Part shown: piece by piece, positions 1 to 13,792 of the stretch
Layout: each line of letters opens with the position of its first letter
Position numbering within the stretch: the first letter of the stretch is position 1
Source of the DNA: Nesterenkonia sandarakina
Lineage (GTDB): Bacteria > Actinomycetota > Actinomycetes > Actinomycetales > Micrococcaceae
DNA: 64,000 nucleotides
Assembly (NCBI RefSeq): GCF_003003175.1
Contig: NZ_PVTY01000013.1
Span: forward strand, 1-64,000
Direction: 5' to 3'
The notes under the pieces: model-generated
Databases searched by the model: none
Seen by the model: only the letters and a program-made list of their open reading frames with translations
What the model was told of the DNA's origin: nothing
Translations under genes and position numbers: made by a program

Positions 1-13
1 CCCTGGATACAGG

Positions 14-47
14 TCAAGCCCGGTCCCCCACAAGGGACCGGGCTTGA
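14..47 (-). terminator. rrn operon terminator hairpin
   Basis: A perfect 14-bp inverted repeat (14-27 and 34-47) with a 6-nt loop lies just past the 5S 3' end in the direction of transcription. There is no long U tract, which is common for actinobacterial terminators. Confidence 0.7.
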
Positions 48-64
48 ACCCTCTCTACAAAAAG

Positions 65-182
65 TGTCCGGCGGCGACCTACTCTCCCACACACTCCAGT
101 GTGCAGTACCATCGGCGCAGTGGGCCTTAGCTTCCGGGTTCGGGATGGGACCGGGCGTTTCCCCCACGCTATGACCGCCGTA
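65..182 (-). rRNA. rrf: 5S ribosomal RNA
   Basis: The reverse complement carries the typical actinobacterial 5S sequence, with the GGCGGTCATAGCG start, the central CCCGAACCCGGAAGCTAAG box and a GTCGCCGCC end. It is the third gene of the minus-strand rrn operon. Ends are estimated to within a few bases. Confidence 0.95.
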
Positions 183-429
183 ACTCTAGAACAACACCCG
201 CTCCCACACCACCACACAACACACACCCGCCTAAAAGGACCGGGCGTGTACCTGTGGTGGGGTACGAAGGTGTCGTAAACCTAAATTCACAACAACACTA
301 TTCAACTACTGACTCTGACCCACACCACCAGACCACCCCAAACGGGAGGCCCACGGGTGTTGTGGGGTTGTTGGCAGAGAACCGCCTAGTGGACGCAAAC
401 ACGCAATTGTTCAATTGACACTCATCGAG

Positions 430-446
430 CACACTCATATGAGTGT

Positions 447-447
<1 letters not shown>
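430..447. repeat. Perfect palindrome at the 23S 3' border
   Basis: An 18-bp perfect palindrome (CACACTCATATGAGTGTG) lies at the 3' border of 23S within the 5S-23S spacer. The matching TGAGTGT sequence also occurs upstream of the 23S 5' end near 3580, so it probably belongs to the precursor stem used for RNase III processing. That role is inferred. Confidence 0.45.
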
Positions 448-5538
<5,091 letters not shown>

Positions 5539-5701
5539 AAATTAATAAGAGACAGCATCCACAATCAACAACAAACAGACCAGACCCTGCCAGAAAAACA
5601 AGGCCCTCACGATCCGCTCATCATCAACCACAGACACCAGTTAATGAATCCTTGGCTAAATTTGCGATCACTATCACGGGGGTGATAATGTCACTGTTAT
5701 A

Positions 5702-5760
5702 ACCAAATAAATAATTTGGTATCAACAAACTTGGCACACTATTGAGTTCTCAAACAACAA
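5702..5760 (-). promoter_or_regulatory. rrn leader: boxA-like antitermination/processing element and hairpin
   Basis: On the minus strand, 5760 to 5729 reads GTTTGAGAACTCAATAGTG followed by TGCCAAG, a leader block widely conserved upstream of actinobacterial 16S genes and regarded as an antitermination (boxA-type) or processing element. It is followed at 5702-5720 by a 7-bp inverted repeat (ACCAAAT/ATTTGGT). The function is from family knowledge; the conservation is recognised by eye. Confidence 0.6.
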
Positions 5761-5815
5761 CCGCTACCGGCACCATCAGAAGTTTTTCTCTGAATCGCTC
5801 CGAAGCAACTTTGTA

Positions 5816-5844
5816 AGCTTACCAACAAGCTTCCGCTTCGTCAA
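5816..5844 (-). promoter_or_regulatory. rrn promoter P2
   Basis: On the minus strand TTGACG (5844-5839) and TAAGCT (5821-5816) are separated by exactly 17 bp, a good sigma-70 type promoter pointing at 16S about 280 bases downstream. Confidence 0.6.
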
Positions 5845-5943
5845 TTCGGCGTTTCCACCGTCTTGACCCGACTCGAAGTGAATCACTCAGCAGTGAATAC
5901 TCACTGCCAGACCGACTCGAACTCGTCGTCTGCGCGGTTCTCA

Positions 5944-5973
5944 ACTCTACGTCCTGATCTTCGCTGCCGTCAA
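5944..5973 (-). promoter_or_regulatory. rrn promoter P1
   Basis: On the minus strand TTGACG (5973-5968) and TAGAGT (5949-5944) are separated by 18 bp. With the promoter 100 bp downstream it forms a tandem pair, as is usual for rRNA operons. Confidence 0.5.
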
Positions 5974-5974
5974 C

Positions 5975-6379
5975 TCGAGGTCAACACCATATGAACACCA
6001 GAAAAACCGTGGTCTCGAACCCCCCGAACACTACACCAGCCAGCACCATCACCACGACCAGATGGCCGGTGAATCCTGCTGCCAGGACCATGTCCTGTAT
6101 GGGGAGAAGCTATGTGGTTATCAAAACTAAGGTCTTCATCGGTCCGCCGTGGCTTTCCGCTGTGCGCCCTTGAGCACGAGATAGAACTTTACACATGCCC
6201 TGCCGAGTCCGCAAACCAGAACCCGTGCGACCTGCATCACACCCCGGCATCCCCGTGACCTGGGGGTTTTTGCACCCCCACACAGGAGGCCGGGTCGCCA
6301 CTGGTGGACCAGGGGGATCTGCGGATCAGGTCCGGTTCTGGCCAGATCCGGTTCAGACCCGGTCTAGATCGCAGCTGAT
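5975..6379. other. Non-coding region between rrn promoters and the next gene
   Basis: Roughly 400 bases without a convincing gene. The only open frames are short and lack ribosome-binding sites. There is a small inverted repeat at 6261-6280 (TGGGGG/CCCCCA around an 8-nt loop). The region from 6320 on is rich in GGATCAGGTCC/GGTTCAGACC-like repeats leading into the hairpin at 6361-6386. Confidence 0.6.
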
Positions 6380-6386
6380 CTAGACC
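6361..6386 (-). terminator. Inverted repeat spanning the stop codon of the maltokinase-like gene
   Basis: Perfect 10-bp arms (GGTCTAGATC at 6361-6370, GATCTAGACC at 6377-6386) with a 6-nt loop. The stop codon of the minus-strand gene (6382-6380) lies inside the repeat. It sits where the cysS-rlmB transcription unit would end, but there is no U tract, so termination is only a guess. Confidence 0.35.
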
Positions 6387-7813
6387 TGTTGCAGCAGGGA
6401 GGGCCGGAAGACCCAGCGTCCCTCGCTCCGGTGCAGCAGCGCGAGTGCTTCGGTGAGCATGGCCGCCCGGAACACCGGGGTGTCGAGTCCGGCGTCGCCG
6501 GCATCGCTGCTTCGGTACCCCTGCAGCACTTCGGCACTCACCTGTTCGAACCAGAGTCCGGGATCAAACGCCGAGGCATCCCCTTCGGCAGTCTGCGGAA
6601 GAGCGTCGTTGCGGGACGCCTCCATCACGACCTCTGCCAGAGAGATCAGCAGCGAGACCACATCGCGCATCGGCAGGGCATGCTCAGACATGCCACCCTG
6701 TTCGTCGACGATCGATCCCCCGTCCTGCTCATCGGTGAGGATTCGCTCCAGGGTCAGTGCACCGTGGATCTTCTGCAGGCTCATCGGCTGATCGGTCTCG
6801 CGGAGCTGCGAGCTCAGTCGGTCGACGATGTCGGGCAGCTCCTCGGGCACCGTTTTGTCGAGGTTCTCACGGACCTGGGTCCGCTGCTCTTCCAGCGACG
6901 CAGCAGCCTCGTTGATCATCGTCTCCAGCTGAGCGCCGGTCTGGGGGTGGGCGCCGAAGGTTCCGGCCAGGTCTGCATGGAAGTCCCCGAGGGTTCTTCC
7001 CAGCTGGGCGGCCTCTGCGAGGAAGTCTGAGCCTTGGTGCAGCGCGGTCCGTGCCTGAGCCGCCACGGGAGCCCACGCGATCGAGGACTCACGGATGATG
7101 CCGAGATCTCCGCTGACCCACTTGCGCTCCCCAGTGGCTGGGTTCGTCTCCGGCCAGCTTCCGGTGACCGCTCCGAGCACGCGGGAGACGGTGCCGCTGC
7201 CGGTTCGTGACATGCGCAGCACGGTGTCGATGGGCGCTGAGCGCTGGTGGGTCGGCTGCCGGAAGAAGTCGACCACGGTCTTGCGGGTCTCTGCGTCTCC
7301 ACCGTCGATGGTGACCGCGGTCCGGGTCGCGTCTGGGGTCGGCGGGGTCAGCGGGGTGCGCTGGAGCTTGGCGGTGAAGGCGGGCCAGGTGTCGAACTCG
7401 GCGAAGGCCTCCCCCCGTGAGCGGCCGTTGCGGCTGCCCTGTCCGCGGCGGGCCATCTCGTGCCATGCGGCGAGGAAGGCTCGATCGTGGGCCCCGTCGT
7501 AGACCCAGAGGTCACCCTCGGCGGCCCGGAGCCGTCCGATGAAGGCGGTCTTGCCGGCCAGCGCCGAGGGGCGGCTGCGCAGTGCCATCGGCACGGCCAC
7601 CCGGGCCTGGCCACCCGCGTGGTCGACATGAAAGATGTGCAGTTCGAGGTGGACCCACTGATCGGGGTCACCCTCCGGGGCGGGGAGCCGCAGACCACCG
7701 ACACGGGTGATCACACGGCGGCCTGGCGCGGCCTGGAACCAGGACTGCTGAGACAGCCAGGTTCCCACCAGGTCCAGGAATCCGGACTGTTCCTCGCCTC
7801 GGAAGCTGACCAT
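6380..7813 (-). CDS. Degenerate maltokinase-like (aminoglycoside phosphotransferase fold) protein
   Basis: A 477-residue protein that follows the layout of actinobacterial maltokinases (Mak/Pep2): an N-terminal cap-like region (about 1-110), a middle lobe, LGRTLGDFHADLAG at 271-284 (compare LGxxLAExHxAL) and a C-terminal lobe. The catalytic loop that should read HGDxHLGQ is IHGALTLERIL (349-359), and the metal-binding DFEGEP is replaced by DEQGG (370-374), whereas the following LRDV element is kept (MRDVVSLL). The catalytic aspartate and metal ligand are therefore missing and kinase activity is unlikely. It begins 1 base from the end of rlmB and is probably co-transcribed with it. The fold assignment is by motif order; the role is unknown. 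Homologues next to rlmB in related genera are often annotated vaguely as maltokinase cap-like proteins. Confidence 0.7.
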   Translation of the reverse strand: MVSFRGEEQSGFLDLVGTWLSQQSWFQAAPGRRVITRVGGLRLPAPEGDPDQWVHLELHIFHVDHAGGQARVAVPMALRSRPSALAGKTAFIGRLRAAEGDLWVYDGAHDRAFLAAWHEMARRGQGSRNGRSRGEAFAEFDTWPAFTAKLQRTPLTPPTPDATRTAVTIDGGDAETRKTVVDFFRQPTHQRSAPIDTVLRMSRTGSGTVSRVLGAVTGSWPETNPATGERKWVSGDLGIIRESSIAWAPVAAQARTALHQGSDFLAEAAQLGRTLGDFHADLAGTFGAHPQTGAQLETMINEAAASLEEQRTQVRENLDKTVPEELPDIVDRLSSQLRETDQPMSLQKIHGALTLERILTDEQDGGSIVDEQGGMSEHALPMRDVVSLLISLAEVVMEASRNDALPQTAEGDASAFDPGLWFEQVSAEVLQGYRSSDAGDAGLDTPVFRAAMLTEALALLHRSEGRWVFRPSLLQQV

Positions 7814-8806
7814 CTACTGCCGTGCCCCCTGGCGTCGCATCGCGATCTCGTAGAGGCTGATGCCCACTGCCATGGAGGCGTTCAGGGACTCCGTGGCCGA
7901 GCTGATCGGGATCGAGACGATCTGGTCGCAGGTCTCGCGGACCAGCCGGGAGAGTCCCTTGCCCTCTGAGCCGACCACGATGATCACCGGCTCCTGGGCC
8001 AGTTCGATGTTCTGCAGCGAGATGTCACCCCCGCCGTCGAGCCCCAGCACGAAGAAGCCGAGCTGCTTGGCCTCCTTCAACGCCTGGGTGAGGTTCTTCG
8101 CCCGCGCCACCGGGATCCGCGCGGCGGCACCGGCGGAGGTCTTCCAGGTGGTGGCGGTGACGCCGGCGCTGCGGCGTTCAGGGATCAGCACGCCGTGGGC
8201 CCCGAAAGCTGAGGCGGCGCGCAGCATGGCGCCGAGGTTGCGCGGATCGGTGATCGAGTCACAGGCAAGGAACAGCGGCTGGTGTGGGATATGCCCCTTG
8301 GCGGCGCGCTCCAGCTCGTTCTCGGCCAGGTCCAGCACATCGACATACTCGTAGGGCTCGAGCAGCAGCGCCAGACCCTGATGGACCGCGCCGCCGGTGG
8401 AGTTGTCCAGATGCCGACGGGTGACCTCGCGGACCCGGACACCGGCCTCGGCGGCGAACTGCAGCGCCTCCCGGACGCGTCCGTCGGACTCCACATCGGT
8501 GGCGACGTGCAGCTCCTTGGCGGGGACGCGTTCGCGCAGCGCCTCCAGCACGGAGTTGCGTCCGGCGACCATGTCCTCAGCACCGAACCCGGAGCCGCGC
8601 TGGCGCGGCTGACTGCTCCTGGTCTTTGCGGCCGCTCGATCCGCGAGCATCTTCTCTCGGTGCGCCTTGTGGTAGACCCGGTCCTCCGCCTTGGGCGTGG
8701 GTCCCTTGCCGCGCAGCGCGCGTCGTCCCTGTCCCCCGGAGCCAGTCTGGGGGCCCTTCTTCTCTCTGCGGATCGCAGCCGATTTCGGCCGTGAGTCTTT
8801 CGCCAT
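7814..8806 (-). CDS. rlmB: 23S rRNA (guanosine-2'-O-)-methyltransferase RlmB (SpoU/TrmH family)
   Basis: A SPOUT-class methyltransferase that 2'-O-methylates a guanosine of 23S rRNA using S-adenosylmethionine. All three family motifs are present: DSITDPRNLGAMLRA (183-197), VVGSEGKGLS (277-286) and SATESLNASMAVGI (303-316). Residues 75-165 form the L30-like substrate-binding domain (AGRNSVLEAL). Residues 1-70 are a very basic extension rich in K, R and G, common in actinobacterial members. It lies 2 bases after cysS, in the conserved order carD-ispDF-cysS-rlmB also found in Mycobacterium, so it is likely part of that minus-strand operon. The exact target nucleotide is inferred from the family. 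Confidence 0.9.
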   Translation of the reverse strand: MAKDSRPKSAAIRREKKGPQTGSGGQGRRALRGKGPTPKAEDRVYHKAHREKMLADRAAAKTRSSQPRQRGSGFGAEDMVAGRNSVLEALRERVPAKELHVATDVESDGRVREALQFAAEAGVRVREVTRRHLDNSTGGAVHQGLALLLEPYEYVDVLDLAENELERAAKGHIPHQPLFLACDSITDPRNLGAMLRAASAFGAHGVLIPERRSAGVTATTWKTSAGAAARIPVARAKNLTQALKEAKQLGFFVLGLDGGGDISLQNIELAQEPVIIVVGSEGKGLSRLVRETCDQIVSIPISSATESLNASMAVGISLYEIAMRRQGARQ

Positions 8807-8808
8807 GT

Positions 8809-10299
8809 TCAGCCTTTCCTGGCCCCGGCAGCGGGGCTGGTGGTCGAACTCGGCTGGGCGAGTGCCCAGCGAGTTCCATCTTTGGAGTCTTCAAGGGCGA
8901 TCCCGGCTCCGGTGAGCCGGTCGCGGACAGCGTCGGCGCGGGCGTAGTCCTTCGCGGACTTCGCCTCCACGCGTTCTTCGAGCAGCGCCTCGATCAGCTG
9001 GGTCAGCGCAGCCTCGGCGTGGGAGTCTCCGGCAGATCCGGCGTCGGGGACGTCGCTGAGCCCGAGCACCTTGATCATGGTGGTCACGGCTCCGGCGCTG
9101 CGGGCCAGACCGTCGAGGTCTCCGGCGTCGAGCGCGATGTTCCCGGCGCGCACGGTCTCATGCAGCACCGCCAGCGCCTGTGGGACGTTGAGATCATCGT
9201 TCATCGCCGCGGTGAACCCGTCGGGGACGTCGAGGTCGGCGCTGCGCTGCTGCGCGGTGAGGGTCTGGGCGGCACGGGTCAGGAAGGTCTCGATCCGCTC
9301 GACGGCGGCCTGGGCCTCCTGGAGCGAGGTCGGCCGGTAGTCCAGCTGGGAGCGGTAGTGGGCCTGCCCCAGGAAGTAGCGCACGGCGCGAGGCCGGGCG
9401 GCGGCGAGCATCTCCTCCGGGGCGATCGTGTTGCCTACGGACTTCGACATCTTCTCCCCCGCGTAGGTCACCATCCCGTTGTGCAGCCAGAAGCGGGCGA
9501 ACCCGTCCCCGGCGGCCGCGGACTGCGCAAGCTCGTTCTCGTGATGCGGGAAGCGCAGGTCCAGACCGCCGCCGTGGATGTCGAAGCTGCTGCCCAGGTA
9601 CTTGGTCGCCATCGCCGAGCACTCCACATGCCAGCCGGGTCGACCGGCGCCCCAGGGTGCGTCCCAGCGGGCGGTCTCCGGGTCGGTGGGCTTATGGCCC
9701 TTCCACAGCGCGAAGTCACGCGGGTCACGCTTGCCGCGCGCATCGGCGTCGGCGGCGTCCTGCATGTCCTCGGCGCGCTGGTGGGTGAGCTCCCCATAGC
9801 GGGGCCAGGAGCGGACGTCGAAGTAGACGTCGCCGGAGCCGTCCTGGGCCGGGTAGGCGTGCTCGGCGTCGATCAGTCGCTGGATCAGCGCGAACATCTC
9901 GGTCATGTGCCCGGTGGCGCGCGGCTCGTAGCGCGGGCGCTTCACCCCGAGGGCGTCGTAGGCCTGGTGGAAGGCCTGTTCAAAGCGGTAGGCCAGGGCG
10001 AACCAGGGCTCCGCAGCCGGGTAGCCGGGGCTGGGAGTGTGCTCGGGCTGATGGGACAGCGCCGACTTCTCCAAGATCTTGTCGTCGATGTCGGTGACGT
10101 TGCGGACGCTGAGCACGTCGAAGCCGCTGTGCTCGAGCCAGCGGATCAGGATGTCGAACGCGACCGCCGACCGGACGTGGCCCACATGCGGGCGACCCTG
10201 CACGGTGGCGCCGCAGTAATACAGGGACACCCGGCCCGGCTCAAGGGGCTCGAAATCTCGCACGGTCGCCGTCTTGGTGTCATAAAGTCGCAGTGCCAC
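8809..10299 (-). CDS. cysS: Cysteine--tRNA ligase
   Basis: Class I aminoacyl-tRNA synthetase, 496 residues, charging tRNA-Cys in the cytosol. The HIGH signature appears as HVGH (38-41) after the zinc cysteine C29; further zinc ligands are in GWHVECSAM (C227) and FPHHENE (250-256). KMSKS is at 283-287 in the context [10 protein letters not shown]. The length and the C-terminal anticodon-binding region (about 330-480) separate it from the shorter mycothiol ligase MshC, a paralogue expected in actinobacteria. It lies about 90 bases downstream of ispDF and 2 bases ahead of rlmB. Confidence 0.95.
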   Translation of the reverse strand: MALRLYDTKTATVRDFEPLEPGRVSLYYCGATVQGRPHVGHVRSAVAFDILIRWLEHSGFDVLSVRNVTDIDDKILEKSALSHQPEHTPSPGYPAAEPWFALAYRFEQAFHQAYDALGVKRPRYEPRATGHMTEMFALIQRLIDAEHAYPAQDGSGDVYFDVRSWPRYGELTHQRAEDMQDAADADARGKRDPRDFALWKGHKPTDPETARWDAPWGAGRPGWHVECSAMATKYLGSSFDIHGGGLDLRFPHHENELAQSAAAGDGFARFWLHNGMVTYAGEKMSKSVGNTIAPEEMLAAARPRAVRYFLGQAHYRSQLDYRPTSLQEAQAAVERIETFLTRAAQTLTAQQRSADLDVPDGFTAAMNDDLNVPQALAVLHETVRAGNIALDAGDLDGLARSAGAVTTMIKVLGLSDVPDAGSAGDSHAEAALTQLIEALLEERVEAKSAKDYARADAVRDRLTGAGIALEDSKDGTRWALAQPSSTTSPAAGARKG

Positions 10300-10391
10300 G
10301 CCGCCAGCTTATCCGGTCCCCGGTTCAGAACGTGTAGATCACCGCGTTCAGCACCTACGGCAACCCGGCCGGAGCGTCGAGAGGACCACGG
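10300..10391. other. ispDF-cysS spacer with a remnant resembling an ispF 3' end
   Basis: On the minus strand, around 10355-10327, one frame reads VLNAVIYTF followed by TGA, which resembles the true IspF C-terminus TAVIYPL followed by TGA a short way upstream. It could be a decayed partial duplication of the ispF tail. No gene is called here. Confidence 0.25.
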
Positions 10392-11768
10392 TCAGAGCGG
10401 GTAGATCACCGCGGTGGCCGTAGCCAGGATGCCTTCGCCGCGGCCGGTGAAGCCGAGTCCGTCGGAGGTGGTGGCGCTGATCGCGACCGGCGCCCCGGCC
10501 GCCGCGCTGAGCACCTGCTGGGCCTCCTCGCGGCGCGGACCGAACTTCGGCCGTCTGCCGACGAACTGCACAGCGATGGATCCGATCCCGAAGCCCGCCG
10601 CCGCCAGGATGCGGGCCGCCTCGGCCAGCAGCTGTGCTCCTGAGGCGCCTTCCAGCTCTGGTCGTGCCGTGCCGATGGTGTCGGCTCCGAAGTGCACGCC
10701 GAGGTCGCCGAGGCCTGCGGCGCTGAACAGCGCGTCACAGCAGGCGTGAGCCACGGCGTCGCCGTCGGAATGACCGGTCAGACCCTGCTGGTCCGGCCAG
10801 AACAGTCCGGCCAGCCAGAGGTCCCGGGGTTCCTCGGCGACGGCGAAGGCGTGCACGTCGTGGCCGATTCCCACCCGCGGCAGCACCGGTCGGCCCGCCG
10901 CAACGGGCTCGCTGCTCTGCAGCAGGGCCTGGGCCGCGGCGAGGTCGGCGGCGGTGGTGATCTTCACGGCGCTCTCGGAGCCGGGGACGACGGCGACGTC
11001 GACTCCCATCGCCTCAGCGATCATGGCCTCGTCGGTGAGCGCCTCGACCTGGGCGTCGGGGAGGTCCCCGATGAACGCGAAGGCCTGCTGGAGAAGTTCG
11101 AGGGTGAAGCCCTGCGGGGTCTGCACCGCGCGCAGCGAGGAGCGCGGCACGGTCTCCTCGACCTGCTCGGCCCCGGTGTCGGGGTGCGGCTCCGGATGCA
11201 CGCGCTTGATCGTGTCGGTGACCGGCAGCGCCGGGACAACGGCGGCGGCGCCCGCCTCCACCGCGGCGAAGACTCGGGCGTAGACGGTCTCGGGCGTCAT
11301 GGCTCGGGCGGCGTCCTGGATCAGCACCGTGCTGGCCGCGGGGTCCCAGTCCGCTGCTCCCGCGCTGAGCAGGCACTCGACTCCGGCGCGCACCGAGGAG
11401 GACCGGTTCGAGCCTCCGCGGGTGAAGAACACCGGAACCCCTGCGGCAACGCCGAACTGTTCACCCACGGCGCTCAGCTGGTCGTAGCTGGCCTGATCGC
11501 CCGGGAGCACCAGCACCACGGCGTCCAGTCCACGGCTCAGGCCGTGGAGTCGCTGCAGCACGTGGGCGAGGATCGGCCGACCGCCGAGATCCACGCAGGC
11601 TTTGGGCATCCCGTGGCCGAGTCGCTCGCCGCTGCCGGCGGCCACAACGATGAGCGCCCGGCGCGCTGTGACAGGATCTCCTGTCCCGGCGTCCGGGCGA
11701 CTCATCGATGGTGCTCCGTGCGGGGCGACCATGGCTGCCGGTGCGACCTGTGGTCCCACCTGGCTCAT
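10392..11768 (-). CDS. ispDF: Bifunctional IspD/IspF (MEP isoprenoid pathway)
   Basis: A fusion of 2-C-methyl-D-erythritol 4-phosphate cytidylyltransferase (IspD, about 36-282) and 2-C-methyl-D-erythritol 2,4-cyclodiphosphate synthase (IspF, about 297-458), two non-consecutive steps of the MEP pathway. IspD shows the nucleotide-binding AAGSGERLG (43-51) with PK at 55-56. IspF shows the metal pair DVH (304-306) and [17 protein letters not shown] (331-347). The start is uncertain: the first ATG (11768) sits 2 bases after the carD stop, but a second ATG at 11705 (residue 22) has a clear GGAG 8 bases upstream and gives a more typical N-terminus. Transcribed after carD and before cysS. Confidence 0.93.
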   Translation of the reverse strand: MSQVGPQVAPAAMVAPHGAPSMSRPDAGTGDPVTARRALIVVAAGSGERLGHGMPKACVDLGGRPILAHVLQRLHGLSRGLDAVVLVLPGDQASYDQLSAVGEQFGVAAGVPVFFTRGGSNRSSSVRAGVECLLSAGAADWDPAASTVLIQDAARAMTPETVYARVFAAVEAGAAAVVPALPVTDTIKRVHPEPHPDTGAEQVEETVPRSSLRAVQTPQGFTLELLQQAFAFIGDLPDAQVEALTDEAMIAEAMGVDVAVVPGSESAVKITTAADLAAAQALLQSSEPVAAGRPVLPRVGIGHDVHAFAVAEEPRDLWLAGLFWPDQQGLTGHSDGDAVAHACCDALFSAAGLGDLGVHFGADTIGTARPELEGASGAQLLAEAARILAAAGFGIGSIAVQFVGRRPKFGPRREEAQQVLSAAAGAPVAISATTSDGLGFTGRGEGILATATAVIYPL

Positions 11769-11770
11769 CT

Positions 11771-12289
11771 CTACTCTGCGACCTTCTCTGGCTCTGCCGG
11801 AGTCGGTGCCTGGTCGAGGATCTCGTCCAGGAGCTTCGCAGCATCTTCTTCGTCGAGCTTCTTTGCAAGAGCCAGCTCCGAGACCAGAATCTGCCGGGCC
11901 TTGGCAAGCATGCGCTTCTCCCCCGCGGAGAGACCGCGGTCGTTCTCACGTCGCCACAGGTCACGCACGACCTCGGCGACCTTGTTCACGTCACCGGAGG
12001 CGAGCTTCTCAAGGTTCGCCTTGTATCGACGGGACCAGTTGGTGGGCTCTTCGGTGTACTCGGCACGCAGCACGTCGAAGACGTGCTCCAGGCCTTCTGC
12101 ACCGACGACATCGCGCACGCCGACCAGGTCGACGTTGTCTGCTGGCACCTCGATGGTCAGATCTCCCTGGGAGACCCGAAGCTTGAGGTACATCTTCTCT
12201 TCGCCGCGGATGGTGCGGGTCTTCACTTCTTCAATCGTCGCCGCACCGTGGTGTGGGTATACGACCGTCTCGCCGACCTCAAAATTCAT
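11771..12289 (-). CDS. carD: CarD family transcriptional regulator
   Basis: CarD binds the RNA polymerase beta subunit through an N-terminal Tudor-like domain (here about 1-55, starting [19 protein letters not shown]) and contacts promoter DNA through a helical C-terminal domain (about 60-165); in actinobacteria it stabilises open complexes, notably at rRNA promoters. I chose the ATG at 12289, giving 172 residues and a GGGGA-type ribosome-binding site, over an ATG 36 bases upstream that adds an atypical 12-residue leader. It heads the carD-ispDF-cysS-rlmB block and is divergent from the lipoprotein gene; the 273-bp gap (12290-12562) holds a TG-TAGAAT extended -10-like element at 12409-12416 on the plus strand without a good -35. 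Confidence 0.95.
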   Translation of the reverse strand: MNFEVGETVVYPHHGAATIEEVKTRTIRGEEKMYLKLRVSQGDLTIEVPADNVDLVGVRDVVGAEGLEHVFDVLRAEYTEEPTNWSRRYKANLEKLASGDVNKVAEVVRDLWRRENDRGLSAGEKRMLAKARQILVSELALAKKLDEEDAAKLLDEILDQAPTPAEPEKVAE

Positions 12290-12562
12290 GTAAGTATTCC
12301 CCTTTCCCGACCTCGAGTTTATCACGCGTCACAATTGGCCCCGCGTGTCGTTCCGGACCCCCTCCGCCGTCACGACATAGGGTGCGCCTCCATCCGATTT
12401 CGACATCCTGTAGAATTAGCCGCAGATCAGACCAACACGTGGGCAGGGGCTTCCTTCGCTGACGTGGACGACATCTGCGCTGCATGCCGCTCCCCCCGGG
12501 TCCCACACCGCGTACCCTGGAGCTGTTCTGCATCGCTTCAAGCCTGTGAGGAGACTCTCCAC

Positions 12563-13123
12563 GTGAAGTTCTCAGCCGATAAGACCCGCCGCCTGGCAGC
12601 GGTCTCCGTGGCGGCCGCCGCGCTCCTGGGCGCCAGCGGCTGCAGCGCCGTGAACTACCAGGCCACCACCCAGCAGTATTCCGCCTCTGACGGCACCCGC
12701 GCCGAGATCGAGAACGTGCAGTTCCGCCACATGGCCTTCATCACCGACGAGGCCGGCAACCCTGCCCGGGCGATGGGCTCGATCATCAACAGCGGCACCG
12801 AGGACGTCGAGGTGGAGCTCGACGTCGACGGCGAAAGCTTCGCAGCGACCCTGCCGGCCGGGGAGAAGGTCTCCCTGGAGCTCGACGAGGAGCTCGTCGT
12901 GGAGTCCTTCCAGGGCGATCCCGGTGACATGCATGAGATCACCGTCGCCGTCGACGGCGAGACCAAGCAGGTCCTGGCCTCGGTCTTCGACGGGGTCCTC
13001 CCGGAATACCGGCACCTGCTCCCCGACGGCTACGACGAGTCCATGACGGAGCACCTCGTGCATGGCCCCGACACCTGGGGCAGCGGCGCCGCGCACCACG
13101 ACCCGGACGACGCCGGCCACTGA
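12563..13123 (+). CDS. LpqE-like secreted lipoprotein
   Basis: A 186-residue exported protein. A basic, hydrophobic signal peptide (KTRRLAAVSVAAAALLGASG) ends at the likely lipidated Cys27; the lipobox is ASGC, slightly off consensus. The mature part is acidic and beta-rich (IENVQFRHMAFITDEAGNPARA, then E/D-rich strands) and ends in a His/Asp-rich tail. I chose the GTG at 12563 because GAGGAG lies 9 bases ahead; the frame is open further upstream but without signal-peptide logic. Its position divergent from carD matches mycobacterial lpqE, which is the basis of the name. The function of the family is unknown to me beyond envelope localisation. Confidence 0.8.
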   Translation: MKFSADKTRRLAAVSVAAAALLGASGCSAVNYQATTQQYSASDGTRAEIENVQFRHMAFITDEAGNPARAMGSIINSGTEDVEVELDVDGESFAATLPAGEKVSLELDEELVVESFQGDPGDMHEITVAVDGETKQVLASVFDGVLPEYRHLLPDGYDESMTEHLVHGPDTWGSGAAHHDPDDAGH

Positions 13124-13133
13124 CGCTCGGCTG

Positions 13134-13186
13134 GACGTACAGAGAGGGCCCGCTTCCACTACGGAAGCGGGCCCTCTCTGTACGTC
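13134..13186. terminator. Bidirectional terminator, 24-bp perfect stem
   Basis: Arms 13134-13157 and 13163-13186 are perfect complements around the 5-nt loop ACTAC. It sits between the convergent lipoprotein and glutaredoxin-like genes, and works equally for either strand. There is no U tract on either side. Confidence 0.8.
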
Positions 13187-13201
13187 GAGGCGCCGATCCG
13201 C

Positions 13202-13462
13202 TCAGGACGCTGAGCTGGCCTCGCGCAGCAGCCGGCGCAGCCGGTGCGGATCGATCCGCCAGAAGTCCTTCACCTGACCATCGATGCGCAGCACCGGAAT
13301 CTCCTCCGCGAAGCTGGCCAGCAGCTCCGCATCGTCGGTGATGTCGCGCTCCAGGACCGGCACGGAGAACTCCGCACAGACCTCACGCGCCACCGCCATG
13401 GCCTCCTCGCACAGGTGACACCCCTGTTTGGTGAGCACCTCGACCTCGACCGACCGGCTCAT
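13202..13462 (-). CDS. Glutaredoxin family protein
   Basis: An 86-residue thioredoxin-fold protein with the redox motif CHLC at residues 15-18 (TKQGCHLCEEAM), then the conserved cis-proline loop in EEIPVLRIDG (52-61). This is the DUF836-type small glutaredoxin common in actinobacteria, presumably a cytosolic thiol-disulfide oxidoreductase; its partner is unknown. A small, stand-alone gene downstream of the bS22 gene, convergent with the lipoprotein gene. The hairpin at 13500-13539 separates it from bS22. Confidence 0.88.
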   Translation of the reverse strand: MSRSVEVEVLTKQGCHLCEEAMAVAREVCAEFSVPVLERDITDDAELLASFAEEIPVLRIDGQVKDFWRIDPHRLRRLLREASSAS

Positions 13463-13499
13463 GACTGATCCTCTCCTTATCGGACTCTGCTGGTGGGAC

Positions 13500-13539
13500 G
13501 AGGAAACCCCGGCCGCCTGCTGGCTGCCGGGGTTTCCTC
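13500..13539 (-). terminator. Hairpin terminator downstream of the bS22 gene
   Basis: Perfect 14-bp arms (13500-13513 and 13526-13539, GAGGAAACCCCGGC/GCCGGGGTTTCCTC) with a 12-nt loop, 17 bases after the bS22 stop. Confidence 0.75.
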
Positions 13540-13555
13540 ACGCTTCCAAGAAGTC

Positions 13556-13654
13556 TTATTTCTTGTTGCGGCGCTGGTGACGAGTCTTCCGCAGACGTTT
13601 GCGGTGCTTCTTCTTCGCCATGCGCTTGCGGCGCTTCTTGATCACTGAGCCCAT
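13556..13654 (-). CDS. Small ribosomal subunit protein bS22 (AURKAIP1/COX24-domain)
   Basis: A 32-residue, extremely basic peptide (MGSVIKKRRKRMAKKKHRKR, then LRKTRHQRRNKK) matching the actinobacterial AURKAIP1/COX24-domain protein seen as bS22 near the decoding region of mycobacterial 30S subunits. AAGGA lies 9 bases before the ATG and a strong hairpin follows the stop. It is too short for usual length cut-offs. In many actinobacteria it follows a BldC-type regulator; here the upstream neighbour is acuC about 140 bases away. Confidence 0.92.
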   Translation of the reverse strand: MGSVIKKRRKRMAKKKHRKRLRKTRHQRRNKK

Positions 13655-13741
13655 GGGGTGCAGTCCTTGTCTGTAGGTAAACAACGAGAAAAAGGTCTCG
13701 GAACAGTGTAGCCGCAACGCCCTGCTGGGGCAGAATCGGGG

Positions 13742-13773
13742 ACCGCCGTGCAGGTTCGGTGTGACCTGGCGGT
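13742..13773 (-). terminator. Hairpin downstream of acuC
   Basis: ACCGCC (13742-13747) pairs with GGCGGT (13768-13773) and AGGT (13752-13755) with ACCT (13764-13767), with a 4-nt bulge. It lies 20 bases after the acuC stop. Confidence 0.45.
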
Positions 13774-13792
13774 TCGGCCCGGGCCGAGAGGT

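Noticed and set aside
8626-10404. 592-residue open frame on the plus strand across cysS/rlmB
   Set aside because: Antisense shadow of clear housekeeping genes; Gly/Val/Arg-rich translation with no motif, typical of high-GC opposite-strand frames.
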